Shown: one piece after another, positions 1 to 10,765 of the stretch | How the letters are laid out: each line of letters opens with the position of its first letter | How positions within the stretch are numbered: the stretch's first letter is position 1 | NCBI RefSeq assembly: GCF_041734735.1 | Contig: NC_134882.1 | Span: 24,321,664-24,385,663, forward strand | Origin: Babylonia areolata | Lineage: Eukaryota; Mollusca; Gastropoda; Neogastropoda; Buccinidae | Direction of reading: 5' to 3' | DNA length: 64,000 nt | Position numbers and translations under genes: made by a program | The notes under the pieces: model-generated | Told to the model about the DNA's origin: nothing | What the model saw: only the letters and a program-made list of their open reading frames with translations | The model's database searches: none

Positions 1-1112
1 TGTTTGGCTGGTGCATTGAAGTCCATCAAGAGGCTGAGGAACGGAATGTTTCTGGTGGAGACTACATCGAAAAGGCAGTCACAGCTTCTACTTAAAGCGC
101 CTACTTTTGTGGATGGGGCGGTGAAGGTCTCCCCTCACAAAGGGCTGAACTGCTCGAAGGAGGTCATCAGATGCCCTGATTTGAGAGGAGTGTCTAAGGC
201 AGAAATTAAGAGCAAGCTGTCCTCTCAGGGAGTGAGTCTACAGGGTGACAGTACGGATGGGGTCCCAACCAACACATTCTTCCTCATCTTCTCCTGCCCA
301 AATGTCCCCAAGGACATAAGAGTTGGGTATCTGCAGGTGAGCGTAAGTCTTTACGTGCCGTCCCCTCTATGGTGCTTCAAGTACCAGAAGTTCGGCCACA
401 TGCGAGACCGCTGCAAGGAGGAAGAGGCATGTGGCACCTGTACAAAGGCGGCGCACCAGGGCGAATGCATCAGTCCAGCCTGTTGCGTGAACTGTGGAGG
501 CAGCCACCCGTCTTCGTCTAAAGACTGCCCCACCTGGAAAAAAGAAATGGAGATCCAGAAGGTGAAGATGGAGAAGAAAATCCCATTCTTTGAAGCCTGT
601 AAGCTAGTGGAGGCTACTTTGCTGAAGGCAGGTCCATCTTATGTATCAGTTGTCAGACCCAGGATGGTGGACATTGCGATCCAGACGACGTCCACGGGGA
701 CGCAGACAGACGACATACCGACTTTGGTAAAACCATTGGCCTTGGGTGGAGGTGTTGTATCCACCCCTTCCCATCCTATACGGCTGTCCTCAGGAGCTGC
801 TGGGCGGGGGGGGGCGGGGGGGGGAAGCCTCAGGCGGAGGCATGGTGTCCGCCTCCCAACACCTCCCCCCTCATCCCGCCTCTCGTCTGCCTGCCCCTCG
901 GGCTGGTGGGAGTGCCCTGAAACCCCCCCGCACCTCCAAAACCCAAGGAGGGAAAGGTTACGACCTCGGCGGGGTCGGGGAAAGCCGAGGTGGTGGATAT
1001 TCCAGCTTGGCCAGAATCGGACAGGACTTCAGGTAATACTAAGAACAGATTTGCAGTCTTGTCCAACCTTGATCCACTGCAAGCAGAGGAGCAGGAGGTA
1101 GTGATGGATTAG
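1..1112 (+). pseudogene. LINE copy A ORF1 (gag-like nucleic-acid-binding protein), 5'-truncated by window edge
   Basis: The reading frame enters at base 1 as C-L-A-G-A-L-K-S-I-K-R-L, which aligns to about residue 65 of the ORF1 proteins of copies B and C. The real start is therefore outside the window. Zinc knuckles follow at 370-530. The first has lost a cysteine (C-F-K-Y-Q-K-F-G-H, where B and C have C-F-K-C). A run of G's near 806-822 shifts the frame, so the nominal frame ends at 1101. The family-like C-terminus (L-Q-A-E-E-Q) is read in another frame to a TAG at 1110-1112. In this family ORF1 coats element RNA; this copy is unlikely to work. Confidence 0.85.
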
Positions 1113-4100
1113 GTTGTTGTTACATTTTTAACCATTTTAATGGCGATCATTCATTGCAACATCTGTGGTTTTTATGCTAATCTCCAGGAACTCCAGTTGC
1201 TTTGTCGTTCTTTGAAACCTTCAGTGCTGGCGCTGCAAGAAACTCTGCAAAGAGATGGCAACTTTTTATCTTTCAGGTTTCAACTCCATTTTTAAACCCA
1301 CTCAACCGAAGCAAGAGGGATTGACGGGAGATGTCGCTCTTTTTGTACATAAGTCCCTTTTATATAGTACAGTTCCTTTAAACACACCTTTACAGGCAGT
1401 GGCAGTCAGAGTCACACTTAAGAAAACCATCATTGTCTGTAGCTTCCTCCTTCTGTCTGTGTTCTGAGGCAGGACCTCATGAACCTTGTCAACCAGCTCC
1501 CATGACCGTTCTTACTGTTGGGTGACTTCAACGGCCACTCCCCACTCTGGGGTAGTGAGGTGACATCAGCTCGAGGTCTTCTTTTGGAAAACCTTCTTTC
1601 CGATATGGACCTTTGTTGTCTTAACGACAAGTTACCCACGTACCTTCATCTGTCTTCTGGGAAGCTCTCGTGTTTAGATCTGCCAGTCTGTGATCCATCG
1701 TTGGTCCTGGACTCCGAGTGGAAAGTGCACAACGATCTGCATGGGAGTGACCACTTTCCTGTCGTCCTCGGTTCCACAGATGTGGAAGGTGACTCTCTGC
1801 CTGACCACCTGAACCATGACAAAGCCAACTGGGGATTTTTTACCACGAAGTTTAGAGTGGAGCGTAAGAAGAAACGGTCTTACAAAGCAAGGATCCTGCT
1901 GGCACTCTGACACGGATCATTTTAGAATGCAAACAAAGCAGCTGTCCCATCGTCTGCCTCCAAGCCTCAGATTCCAAGAACGCCCTGGTTCAACGCTGAA
2001 TGTTGGGATGCCCGAAAGTCTTGGAAGAGAGTGCAACGGCGCGTCTTTTGGAGACCGGAGACCAACAGCGTTCAAACCCATCAGCAGCTGAGGGCGAAAG
2101 CCAGATATGTTTTTAAAAAGAGCCAGAGAAAATCATGGAGAGATTTTTGCTCTTCCTTAACCTCCAACACACCCAAGAAGAAAGTGTGGAGGGTTTTAAA
2201 AAAAATCAAGGGCAAAAATGTCTGCCCAACTTTTCACCCTCTCAAGCTCTCAGACGCTCTGATCACAGAGAAGAAAGCAGTTGGTAATTTGCTAGCCTCC
2301 AAAATCAAACTGAGCTCTAGATCTGCCAACAAATCTGCTCTGTTTCTCACAACCAGAAACCTGAAAGAAAAAACGCCCTGCAACTTCTCTTCTGGCAACA
2401 CAGAGAGCTACAACCTTCTTTTCACTATGAATGAGTTAAAATCTGCCCTTCAGACCTGCACGGATTCCTCTCCGGGAATGGACGAGGTTCATTAAAAACT
2501 TAAAACATCTTCCCGAAACCTGTCTGGACACCCTGCTCAAAGTCTACAGCCACATCTGGACCACAGGCTTAAAACCCTCATAATCCCAGTGCCAAAACTG
2601 GGAAAAGACCCCTCAAACCCCTCCAACCGCCCAATAGCACTGACCAGCTGCATCTGCAAACTGATGGAGAAGATGGTCAACGGTAGGCTGATGTGGAAAC
2701 TAGAGACCGACAGCCTTCTGGTAAAAGAACAGGGCGGTTTCCGCAAGCATCGGTCTACCATTGACCATCTGGTTCGTCTGGAAACCACAGTGAGGAACGC
2801 CTTTGTCAACAAACAGCATGTGGTGGCCATATTTTTTTTTATTTAGAGAAAGCCTACGATACCACCTAGAAATTTTGAATCCTCTCAGACCTGCACAAGC
2901 TCGGCTTCTGAGGACACCTGCCCCAGTTTATCCACAACTTCTTGCAAGACAGACAATTTCAGGTGAGGGTCGGCACCACCCTGTCCGACATTCATGAGCA
3001 GGAGCTGGGTGTTCCGCAAGGGAGCATTCTGTCGCCGGCTCTCTTCAGCATCAAAATAAACGACATTGTCCAGTCGGTTCACCCTGTATGCAACTGGCAG
3101 CACGTACGCCAGCATCCAGCGACGGCTTCAGCTCTGCATGGATGAAATTCAGTGTTGGGCAGAGGAGAACGGTTTCACCTTTTCGTCCTCTAAAACTCAG
3201 TGTATTCATTTTCATAACTTTTGCCAATTCTACCTGGACCCTGGAATCTGTCTGGGAAAATCCACCATCCTGGTGGTCAAGGAAGCCAAATTTTTAGGGG
3301 TAGTTTTTGATCAGAAGCTGAACTTCCTCAGCCATATCAAACAGCTGAAAACATCCTGTCAAAAAGCCCTGATCATCATCCGAGTCGTGGCACACACGAA
3401 CTGGGGCGCTGATGAGATAACTGTCTTGCACCTCTACAGAGCCCTGGTCCGGTCCAAACTGGATTACGGGTGTGTAGTATACGGCTTGGCTAAACCATCT
3501 TACCTGAAACTGCTGGACCCAATACACCACCAAGGGCTTTGTCTCAGCTTAGGTGCTTTCCGCACCACCCCTGTGCACAGCTTCTCTCCAACCGCAGATT
3601 GAAGCCGACCCTAAACTATTACTTGAAACTGTTTTCTGAACCCAAAAACCCTGCTTACAACTGTCTTTAACAACCCCTTCAACAAGAAATTTAAAGACAG
3701 CCCAAACTGCATCCCTCCTCTTGGACTCCGCATTCAGCCGCACATAGAAAATGCTGATCTGGATGTCGGTAGCATCTCAGACTTCTCCAAGTTCCCTGAC
3801 AGCCCACCATAGACCTTTAAACACCTGAGGTCCGATTCGATCTGGCCTTGTACCGTAAGGACTCCACCAGTTCACTGGCCTACAGAACTTACTTTTCAGA
3901 ACTCTGCCACAAATTCCCCACTTTCCAAAAAATCGTCACTGACGGTTCCAAGTCAGAGGATGGAGTCGCTGCATCTGCGTTCTGTCCCACCTTTCCTGAC
4001 CAGCCTGCAGCAGAACACATCCTATCTGACAGCTCAGTGTACACTGCAGAACTGACCGATAAAAATGGTTTTCTCTTCAAAACAGAAGAGATTCATGATC

Positions 4101-4307
4101 TTTTCCGACTCCTTGTCAGCCTTGTGGTGATCGCCTGCAGGAATCTGACTCATCCCAAACTGCTGGAATTCTACGAAGCTTTTACTCTCGTAACGAAGAA
4201 AGGATACGATGTTGTGATGGCCTAGGTTGCCGGCCATGTTGGCATTCGTGGTAACGAAAGGGCAGACCAGCTGGCCAAGAACGCTGTAAAGGAAGAATTA
4301 TCGAGAT

Positions 4308-5177
4308 ACCAGCCGCTGTTGCAAAGTGGTTAGTGTCGTGGACTGATGGCTGGGAGGACGCGTGTTCGAATCACAGCGTAAGTGGGTTTTTCGGCCTGTG
4401 GCCAGCTCCTACTCAGAGTTGAGTGTGCTGTGGGCTTAAATGGGGAGACTGGGATCACACAGTCGAGTGTCATCCACTTCAAGGATGCATCTTTGGGTGT
4501 GTTGCTCTAATTACTGCAAGTGTCTGTATCTCTCAGGCCTGGTTAATGCTGGGATATCATTATAATGACAGGAAGCGTAGAGTACAGCCTTGTCACGCAG
4601 TCCCAAACCAGAATGGACCTCCATAGCAACATCGTCATGGTCATCGTCATCCTCCTCCTCCTCCTTCATCATCATCATCATCAATATAAACAAAACAGTC
4701 TCATAGTCTGTGGCCTTTCATACCCTGCTCTCATGGTGACCTCAGTTTCGATATCCCTCCTCTTCTGTGCTTGGGTTGAGTCCTGTCAATGTCTTCCGTG
4801 TCGGCGGATTCATTGGGGGCTGTTGTTTGAGGGATGTGGTGGCGGTCTCCACTCTGGGAGGGATGCTTACTCAGTCTGGCTCCACAACTAAGCCATTATT
4901 GTCGTTAGTAGGGGGCTTAGTAGGTGGTGTCCTAAGTATGTTGAACCAGAACAGGCACCACTGAACACCACCAAAGTAACTCAGCAGCAGTGCAGGGTCT
5001 CCTCTGGTGTGTGGCCTCCTGGTGACCTAACATTGATGGTTCCATGCAGACTGCCGACACTGGAACTGTGATAGACGAACCCGGGTGTGGCCATGTATGG
5101 GGGAATCTAAATGAGCGGCGTGGGTGTAATGCCACTGAAGCAGTGCAGATGATGGGGCACCAAAAAAAAAAAAAAAA
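4308..5177 (+). mobile_element. Long tRNA-headed, poly(A)-tailed retroposon (SINE-like), copy 1
   Basis: The head (4309-4382) is tRNA-like: an A-box-like stretch at 4318-4329 (TGTTGCAAAGTGG) and a B box GTTCGAATC at 4364-4372. The body runs to an A17 tract ending about 5177. A 15-bp target duplication flanks it: AAGAATTATCGAGAT at 4293-4307 and AAGAATTATTGAGAT at 5178-5192. At 870 bp it is long for a SINE, but a second copy in inverse orientation at 28449-30102 has the same head, body and tail, so the whole unit moved together. No long reading frame is seen. Movement presumably depends on a LINE in trans (inference). Confidence 0.85.
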
Positions 5178-5280
5178 AAGAATTATTGAGATCCTTCATA
5201 CCATACACAGACAAGAAGCAGAAGGTGAAGAAAAGAAAGGAGGAGTCTTGCTGTGCAGACTGCGTGCAGGGCACACTTTT

Positions 5281-5857
5281 TTGACTCACTTGTGTAAACA
5301 AATTGAGTCTATGTTTTAACCCGGTTGTCTGTGTGTGTGTGTGTCTGTGTGTCCGTGGTAAACTTTAACATTGACATTTTCTCTGCAAATACGTTGTCAG
5401 TTGACACCAAATTAGGCATAAAATAGGAAAAATTCAGTTCTTTCCAGTCATCTTGTTTAAAAAAATATTGCACCTCTGGGATGGGCACAAAAAAATAAAT
5501 AATGAAGCCTAATTATATGCAAACTGCATTTACTGTTATATTTATATTTTTTGTATTCTCTAAACTTGGCACTTTGATCTGATATTCTGACCCAACAACA
5601 AGAGGAGTCATTATTATCATTTTTTGTTCAAACAGGAACTTCTTTTTCTAGGCATGGAAGTTTTTTTTATTTTGCAAACGTTTTGGTGCAGATAGTAAAA
5701 AAGGGAAATTACTCTGTAATTATGCTAGGGGACTTAATTTGCTTTAAACTGATCTTTCTCACCTTAAACATTACATTTTGAAATTATACTCAATACATAA
5801 AAAGCTTGTGTGTTTTACTCTGTCACAAGTGAGTCTTGAAGGCCTTGCCTCTCTTGT
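5281..5857 (+). mobile_element. R-family element, copy R1 (short form)
   Basis: It begins TTGACTCACTTGTG and ends GGCCTTGCCTCTCTTGT, as do the other R copies. It contains the 5' hairpin arms (right arm mutated), the TG-rich tract and the first ~500 bp of the family, then jumps directly to the 3' end (TCACAAGTGAGTC at 5822-5835). The roughly 1-kb central part seen in R3 and R4 is absent. It sits inside the last coding segment of LINE A, between G-H-T-F and Y-L-L-K-G. Junctions are T-rich on both sides and no target duplication is visible. Confidence 0.75.
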
Positions 5858-6429
5858 TTTACTATTTCTTACTTGTTGAAGGGGGAAGAGGCCCCTCGAT
5901 GTATTCCCTGTGATGAGCCTCTCACTGTGAAACACATGCTCCTTGACTGTTGGAATCTGCATGACATTAGACACAGACATTACACGGCAGTTTCTCTGAA
6001 GACTTTGTTTCGTGATGTCCCTCCATGGATGCTGATGGACTTCTTGAAAGAAGTGAACATTTTAAATCAGATTTGAAGGTTTTAAACTATGGAAGGTTTT
6101 TTAAAACTTTGAGTGGAAAGCTCAAAGCGTTTTTTTTTTTGTTTTGTTTTGTTTTTTTTACCCTCATAGTAGGTATTAACGTGGTGATAGCCTTGAGATG
6201 GCCTTAGTGGTCGGCGAGGCTCTAAGCACCATAATTTGATTTTTTTTAGCACTCTGTGCCTCTTTGCCAGGATTTGCAGGTGGCCTTCTGCTGTTCAGAG
6301 ATTTCCTTCATCAATTTCCTCCTCAGGAAAGTCTGTATGCTCACAGCATATGGTTCTTAGGTGTTACGGTTTCATAAATACTAAGATGTATACATTCATT
6401 ATTGTTTCGTAATTGTGTGTGTGTGTGTA

Positions 6430-6505
6430 TGTGTGGGTGTGTTTCAGTTTCAAGGGGGTGTCAAAATGTGCAGACTGATCCATGTACACTACACATCTGG
6501 GGCTG
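6430..6505 (+). repeat. SINE-like fragment
   Basis: The sequence from GTGTTTCAGTTTCAAGG to CTACACATCTGG resembles the 3' body of a SINE type I recall from mollusc genomes. Only about 75 bp is present and no head or tail is preserved. Low confidence because it rests on recall. Confidence 0.3.
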
Positions 6506-6637
6506 GAAAAAAAAAGGGAGCAGTTACCTTACCTTTGCATAAACACAACAACCCTGCAACAATTTGCAGTCTCACAGACACCAAGACCCAAACCCACCTA
6601 TGAATGTAGTACAGGCCTGTCCTCCATACACGCACAC

Positions 6638-8445
6638 TTGACTTACTTGACTTATTCCTCTTGATTCCGTGGGGAACATAGGGCCGCAACAACACTCCTC
6701 CAACGCACCCGGCTCTGGCTGGTCCTCTTCAGTTCGGCCCACGTCATTCCGGCCGCCCTTGTCTCTGCCTCAATGCTTCTCCGCCAGGTCTGCTTCGGAC
6801 GGCCAACTTTCCTTTTCCCCTGTGGGTTCCAATCAAGAGCCTGTCTTGTGATGTTTGTTGCAGGCTTGCGTAGTGTATGGTCTATCCATCCCCATTTCCG
6901 TTTCTTGATTTCCTTCTCCAGTGGGGCCTGTTTTGTCATGTTCCAAAGTTCTTCATTGGAGACAACCTCTGGCCATCTGATGTTCAGGATGTTTCTTAGG
7001 CATCTGTTGGTGAATGTCTGAAGCTTGTGGGTGCTGGTCTTTGTCACTCTCCATGTCTCTGAGCCATAGAGTAGAACCGACTTCACGTTGGTGTTAAAAA
7101 TCCGGATCTTGTTGCGGATTGAGAGGGCTGTCGATCTCCAGATTGGTCGAAGGGTGTTGAAGGCGTGTCTTGCTTTGTTGATACGGCTCTTGATGTCTTC
7201 GTCCGTCCCCCCGTCTTTGCTGACAACACTGCCTAAGTAGACAAACTTGTCAACCTCCTTGATGTTCTCTTGGTGTAGTTGCACTGGATCTTGCTTCTTG
7301 TTGTTGACCCTCATGACCTCTGTTTTCCCAATGTTGATTTGGAGTCCAGTCTTCTCAGCTTCTTCTGCCACACGACATAACTTCTCCTGTGCATCTTGCT
7401 GCCTTTGGGAGAGAAGACTTATGTCATCTGCGAAGTCTAGGTCCTCCAGCTGTTTAGTGAAAGTCCACTGGATGCCTGTCCTCCGATCTGCTGTAGACTG
7501 CCTCATGACCCAGTCAACCACCATCAGGAAAATGGTTGGTGAGAGCAAACAACCCTGATGGACGCCGGTTTGCACACTGAAAGGTTCCGTCAGTTTCCCG
7601 TCGTGGATCACTTGACAGGTGGCGTCTTCGTACATTTGCTGGATGATGGTTACAAACTTTGTTGGAAATCCATAGTGGTACATCAGTCTCCAGATGACAT
7701 CTCGGTCGACACTGTCAAAAGCTTTTTGAAAGTCGACGAAGACTGTGTACAGGGGGGTCTGCCACTCCAGGGACTGCTCGATGATGATGCGCATGGTTGC
7801 GATGTGATCCATGCACGAGCGATCTTGTCGGAAGCCTGCTTGTTCGTCCCGAAGTGTCTTATCCAAAGCGTTCTTCAGTCTCTCAAGAATGATTCTGCTC
7901 AGTACCTTGCCCGGAACAGACAACAGCATGATTCCCCGCCAGCTGTTGCAGGATGAAAGGCCCCCTTTCTTTGGCAGCTTTACAAGATGTCCTCTTTTCC
8001 AGTCTTTTGGCACTCGCTCCTGTTCCCAGATCTTGCAAAGGAGAGGGTGCAGCATCTCAGTTAAAGTCTGGATGTCAGCCTTCAGAGCTTCAGGTGGAAT
8101 TCCATCTGGGCCGGCTGCCTTTCCTGACTTGAGGGACTTGATGGCCTTGGCGATCTCGGTCTTGCTGGGAGGGTTGGTGTTGATGTCGAGGAGCTTGGTA
8201 GGTGGCGGGATGTCTGGTGGGGCGGGTGGTGCTGGTCGGTTGAGCGTTTCTTTGAAATGCTCCGCCCATCTTGCTCTCTGCTGTTCTTCGCCAAGGATGG
8301 TGTTTCCATCTTTGTCCTTGACGGGCCAGCTTGGGTTGCTGTTTTTTCCCGGAGAGTGTCCTGGTGATCTCATACAGGCGCTTCATGTTCCGCTGACCTG
8401 CTGCACTCTCAGCTTCTGCTGTCAGTTCCTCGATGTAGGTTCTTT
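6638..8445 (-). mobile_element. RTE-like LINE, copy G (5'-truncated, recent)
   Basis: A 12-bp target duplication ATACACGCACAC lies at 6626-6637 and 8446-8457, so the insert is exactly 1808 bp. Read on the minus strand it starts within the linker before the RT and runs to a 3' tail of short repeats related to AAGTCAAGT, as RTE-type LINEs have, rather than poly(A). The endonuclease is missing through 5' truncation. The near-perfect duplication and the long open RT frame mark it as one of the younger insertions in the window. Confidence 0.9.
6652..8373 (-). CDS. LINE G reverse transcriptase, 573-codon open frame
   Basis: RT blocks appear in order: G-K-A-A-G-P-D-G-I-P-P-E near residue 88, D-E-Q-A-G-F-R near 177, V-F-V-D-F-Q-K-A-F-D-S-V near 214, G-V-H-Q-G-C-L-L-S-P near 270, and the catalytic F-A-D-D-I-S-L-L near 317. 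The C-terminal domain has Y-L-G-S-V-V-S-K and L-L-Y-G-S-E-T-W. The Met at 8373 is not the native start: the element is 5'-truncated, and the first bases (8373 back to 8445) carry the family frame (M-K-R-L-Y-E-I-T-R-T-L-S-G-K) in another phase, with the switch at an A-run near 8345. No stop interrupts the RT core. Active retrotransposition is unlikely without the endonuclease. Confidence 0.9.
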   Translation of the reverse strand: MRSPGHSPGKNSNPSWPVKDKDGNTILGEEQQRARWAEHFKETLNRPAPPAPPDIPPPTKLLDINTNPPSKTEIAKAIKSLKSGKAAGPDGIPPEALKADIQTLTEMLHPLLCKIWEQERVPKDWKRGHLVKLPKKGGLSSCNSWRGIMLLSVPGKVLSRIILERLKNALDKTLRDEQAGFRQDRSCMDHIATMRIIIEQSLEWQTPLYTVFVDFQKAFDSVDRDVIWRLMYHYGFPTKFVTIIQQMYEDATCQVIHDGKLTEPFSVQTGVHQGCLLSPTIFLMVVDWVMRQSTADRRTGIQWTFTKQLEDLDFADDISLLSQRQQDAQEKLCRVAEEAEKTGLQINIGKTEVMRVNNKKQDPVQLHQENIKEVDKFVYLGSVVSKDGGTDEDIKSRINKARHAFNTLRPIWRSTALSIRNKIRIFNTNVKSVLLYGSETWRVTKTSTHKLQTFTNRCLRNILNIRWPEVVSNEELWNMTKQAPLEKEIKKRKWGWIDHTLRKPATNITRQALDWNPQGKRKVGRPKQTWRRSIEAETRAAGMTWAELKRTSQSRVRWRSVVAALCSPRNQEE

Positions 8446-8457
8446 ATACACGCACAC

Positions 8458-9091
8458 ACAGAGTGAAAAGTGGCTGATAGCAGGTAATTTCATTGCCCAT
8501 TCACCCTTCTGGGAAAATGACTGCAACACATTTACCAGTAATATAGTTGATAGTGCTTTTAATCTTCTAAATGATGGTAGTATCACCAGGATACCAGACA
8601 TATCAAAACAAAGCAACTGCTATAGTCTTGACATTGATATCACCAGAGTTAGTGCCATGTTTCTCATGGGAAACATATAAAGATACATTAGATAGAGCAC
8701 TTCCCAATTATTATAAATATATGGAAAGAAAAGACTCAAGTAGTACTCTGGCAGACAAAATCCCAGTATATGATTGCAATCGTGCAGACTGGGAAAAATT
8801 CAAAATTATCCTCTCTTCTCAAGACTTGAACAGGTAATGAATGAAAATGCTAACACCCACCTAACACCCAGTTTCTTACATGCAAAGAAGCAGTTTTGTT
8901 GGCAGCAGATTTATCATTCCCAAAATTAAAACCGTTAAATTGGCAAAGTATTCTGGTAATGTTTTGTGTAAAGAGGAAGCTGTTGAAAATTAAAAAAAGG
9001 AAATATAAAATTTATGTAAAAAACAGAATGGAAGAAAACCATATAGAAATGAAGAAAGCAAAATCACACAGTAACAGAGTTAACTCAAGCA

Positions 9092-9123
<32 letters not shown>

Positions 9124-9230
9124 GCAACAACAAAGAATACTGGAGTTCATTTTGCGTCAAAAATGTTACTGACCATAAAGATTCTAAAAAAGTTTGGAAA
9201 AGAATAGAAGACATGAAACTACCCATTTAT
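8458..9230 (+). pseudogene. Fossil LINE fragment: endonuclease C-terminal part and linker
   Basis: The frame around 8460-8650 reads W-L-I-A-G-N-F-I-A-H-S-P-F-W and then L-N-D-G-S-I-T-R-I-P-D, the pattern of an I/Jockey-group endonuclease (normally G-D-F-N-A-H). Near 9130-9220 another frame reads W-S-S-F-C-V-K followed by K-K-V-W-K-R-I, typical of the linker between endonuclease and RT. Several stops and shifts separate the pieces. A (CAA)n run sits at 9096-9135. It may belong to the same old LINE as 10766-11880, split by the material between. Confidence 0.6.
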
Positions 9231-9231
9231 C

Positions 9232-9745
9232 CACTCTTCTTCTGACAACTACCAGCTTAGGATCCCCCTGTTTGAACCATAACATATGGCCAACACAGTT
9301 TTTCATACAAAGCCTGCATTCTTTGAAATCATTTTCCTCCGCCTCTCTGTCACTCATCTTTGCTGCAATCTTTCAAATCCAGTCTGAAGACTCACCTTTT
9401 CCCCTCCTGAATAATTTTCAATAGCTTATCCCTTTCCAGTATGAACTGTAATGACAATTTGTGATGAGTGAGTTTGAGAGTTTCCGAATTTGTTGCTTGT
9501 ATTTCTTATTATGTACTATTTATGATTATGTACTGTGACTTGTGTGCATGGTGCATGTGCTTGTGTGTGTTTGTGTGTGTGTGTGTGGGGGGGGGGGATG
9601 ATTGATTTTTAATAATGTTTGGTATTTTGTGTTCAATTTTTCCTTTTGATGTTTATGTGTGTGTTCTATTTGTAAATGCCTAGGGCTTATTTTAAAGATT
9701 AGGTGTATATGCACATGATAATAATGATGATAATAATAAAGAACT
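9232..9745 (+). pseudogene. CR1/L2-like LINE, 3' end only
   Basis: At 9232-9410 two frames give S-S-D-N-Y-Q-L-R-I-P-L and F-K-S-S-L-K-T-H-L-F-like remnants, which parallel the end of the RT protein at 34900-35130 (L-R-I-P-H-V, then [10 protein letters not shown]). A non-coding tail follows, with a TG microsatellite and an 11-G run near 9590, and a (GATAAT)-like tail at 9717-9741. 5' truncation is the normal state for this LINE group. Confidence 0.55.
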
Positions 9746-9936
9746 TTCTTTTGGACAACTAAAAAGCGGAAATATTTATAGACATGTTTTTAAAGAAAAG
9801 CATAACAGAGGGACTGCCCTCACATTGTAAAGTATAAAGAGATAAAGAAGAATCAAAATCATTGAAGAGTGCTCTGTATTAAATATGATATAAGATGATC
9901 TTGGGAGAAAAAAAAGAAAAAGAAAAAAAAGGCATG

Positions 9937-10015
9937 TGAGTGGTTTCGAACCTTGCACGTTCAGTTCTGATGCAAGCAGACTAATCCCCAAGGCTGCGCA
10001 CATCTGACCTCAAAT
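9937..10015 (-). repeat. tRNA-derived SINE head fragment
   Basis: On the minus strand the sequence has a tRNA-like head with a complete B box, GGTTCGAAACC, followed downstream by an A/G-rich tract (9905-9932 on the + strand). The A box is poorly preserved. It is not a functional tRNA gene: I cannot form a full cloverleaf. Confidence 0.4.
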
Positions 10016-10617
10016 GACTAAATGTAAAACTTAAAACAATGTTGATGTTTTCTTCTTCGTGTGATAAATAGATGTGATTGTAGAGGACATAATAACGCTG
10101 TTTAAGTCATGTTTTTTGTGTGTTTTATTACATCTTGATTATTCTTTTATTTCGGCATTAAAGACGATGTTGCCATCTCCTTCAAATGCATCGCAACACA
10201 TAGTAGATCTCTAGATCTGCACAAACAAGTCTACAACAGGCTGAAAGAAACGACGCTGAAAGAAACAATTGATTCAATTTTCTTTTATATTCATTCAAGT
10301 TAATTCAGTGTCCACTTTAGAATATGTATATGCAGTAAACACGTCGATGGTGTAGTTAGTATCACTGTAAGTCTTCTGTCCAGAATTTGTGTTTCTTTCC
10401 TTTTAATTGTGAACAAGAAACACGAGGTCATGTTGTCATCAAAAACAACCTACCTTCTAGATGGCCAAACTAAGTAGAAAGCGGTTTTTAGAATTGTCGG
10501 ATTTTGGAACACATCTCAATGAAATAAACCATTAATAATTTGGAAATAAGGCTAAATTCGGGATACTTACAACCTGTTATTGGTATGACTGTGAAGATGT
10601 TTTTTCATACTATGTTT
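10016..10617. other. Unassigned AT-rich DNA
   Basis: No credible reading frame or repeat was recognised. The right part may be a diverged extension of R2. Confidence 0.4.
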
Positions 10618-10749
10618 AAGCCAATTTTTGTATTGGCAGATGAAGTATTTCCAGAGAAAATGGCAATGTTAAAGTTTACCACGGACACACAGACACACAC
10701 CAAACACCGGGTTAAAACATAGACTCACTTTCTTTACACAAATGAGTCA
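10618..10749 (-). mobile_element. R-family element, copy R2 (diverged 5' end)
   Basis: On the minus strand it begins TGACTCATTTGTGTAAAG and continues through the TG-rich tract and the stretch related to GGTAAACTTTAACATTGCC seen in R1, R3, R4 and R5. Similarity fades left of about 10618. It is flanked by T's at its 5' end like the other copies. Confidence 0.6.
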
Positions 10750-10765
10750 AAAATAAAAATGTTCT

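Larger units (their letters stand above)
1140..6076 (+). pseudogene. LINE copy A ORF2 (endonuclease, RT, RNase H), heavily broken
   Basis: The ATG at 1140 starts an exonuclease-endonuclease-phosphatase domain; G-D-F-N-G-H-S lies near 1518 and S-D-H-F-P near 1750. RT blocks follow at about 2590-3100, including G-V-P-Q-G-S-I-L-S-P near 3010. The region of the catalytic F-V-D-D box is damaged: the frame passes from S-I-K-I-N-D-I directly to the sequence after it. RNase H remains at about 3930-4290 (T-D-G-S-K, Y-T-A-E-L, G-N-E-R-A-D-Q-L-A). The frame resumes after the SINE (L-L-C-R-L-R-A-G-H-T-F) and after R1 (Y-L-L-K-G-E-E-A-P-R-C), and stops at 6074-6076. There are many stops and frameshifts. 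Confidence 0.85.
1..6241 (+). mobile_element. I-type non-LTR retrotransposon, copy A (old, 5' end outside window)
   Basis: This LINE moves by target-primed reverse transcription. Order seen: ORF1 with zinc knuckles (to 1112), ORF2 from 1140 with endonuclease, reverse transcriptase and RNase H, and a C-terminal Cys/His motif at about 5880-6000 (C-I-P-C-D followed by L-T-V-K-H-M-L-L-D-C). The 3' end is placed near 6241, just before a T-rich run. It is the same family as copies B and C at 54707-64000 but clearly more diverged, so older. Two later insertions split its 3' part: a tRNA-headed retroposon at 4308-5177, with a 15-bp target duplication, and R1 at 5281-5857. Reading across both insertions recovers LINE coding sequence on each side. 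The RNase H links it to the I group rather than Jockey; the exact clade is inference. Confidence 0.9.

Noticed and set aside
4309-4382. Functional tRNA gene
   Set aside because: Promoter boxes are present but no full cloverleaf forms, and the segment is the head of a poly(A)-tailed retroposon with a target duplication.
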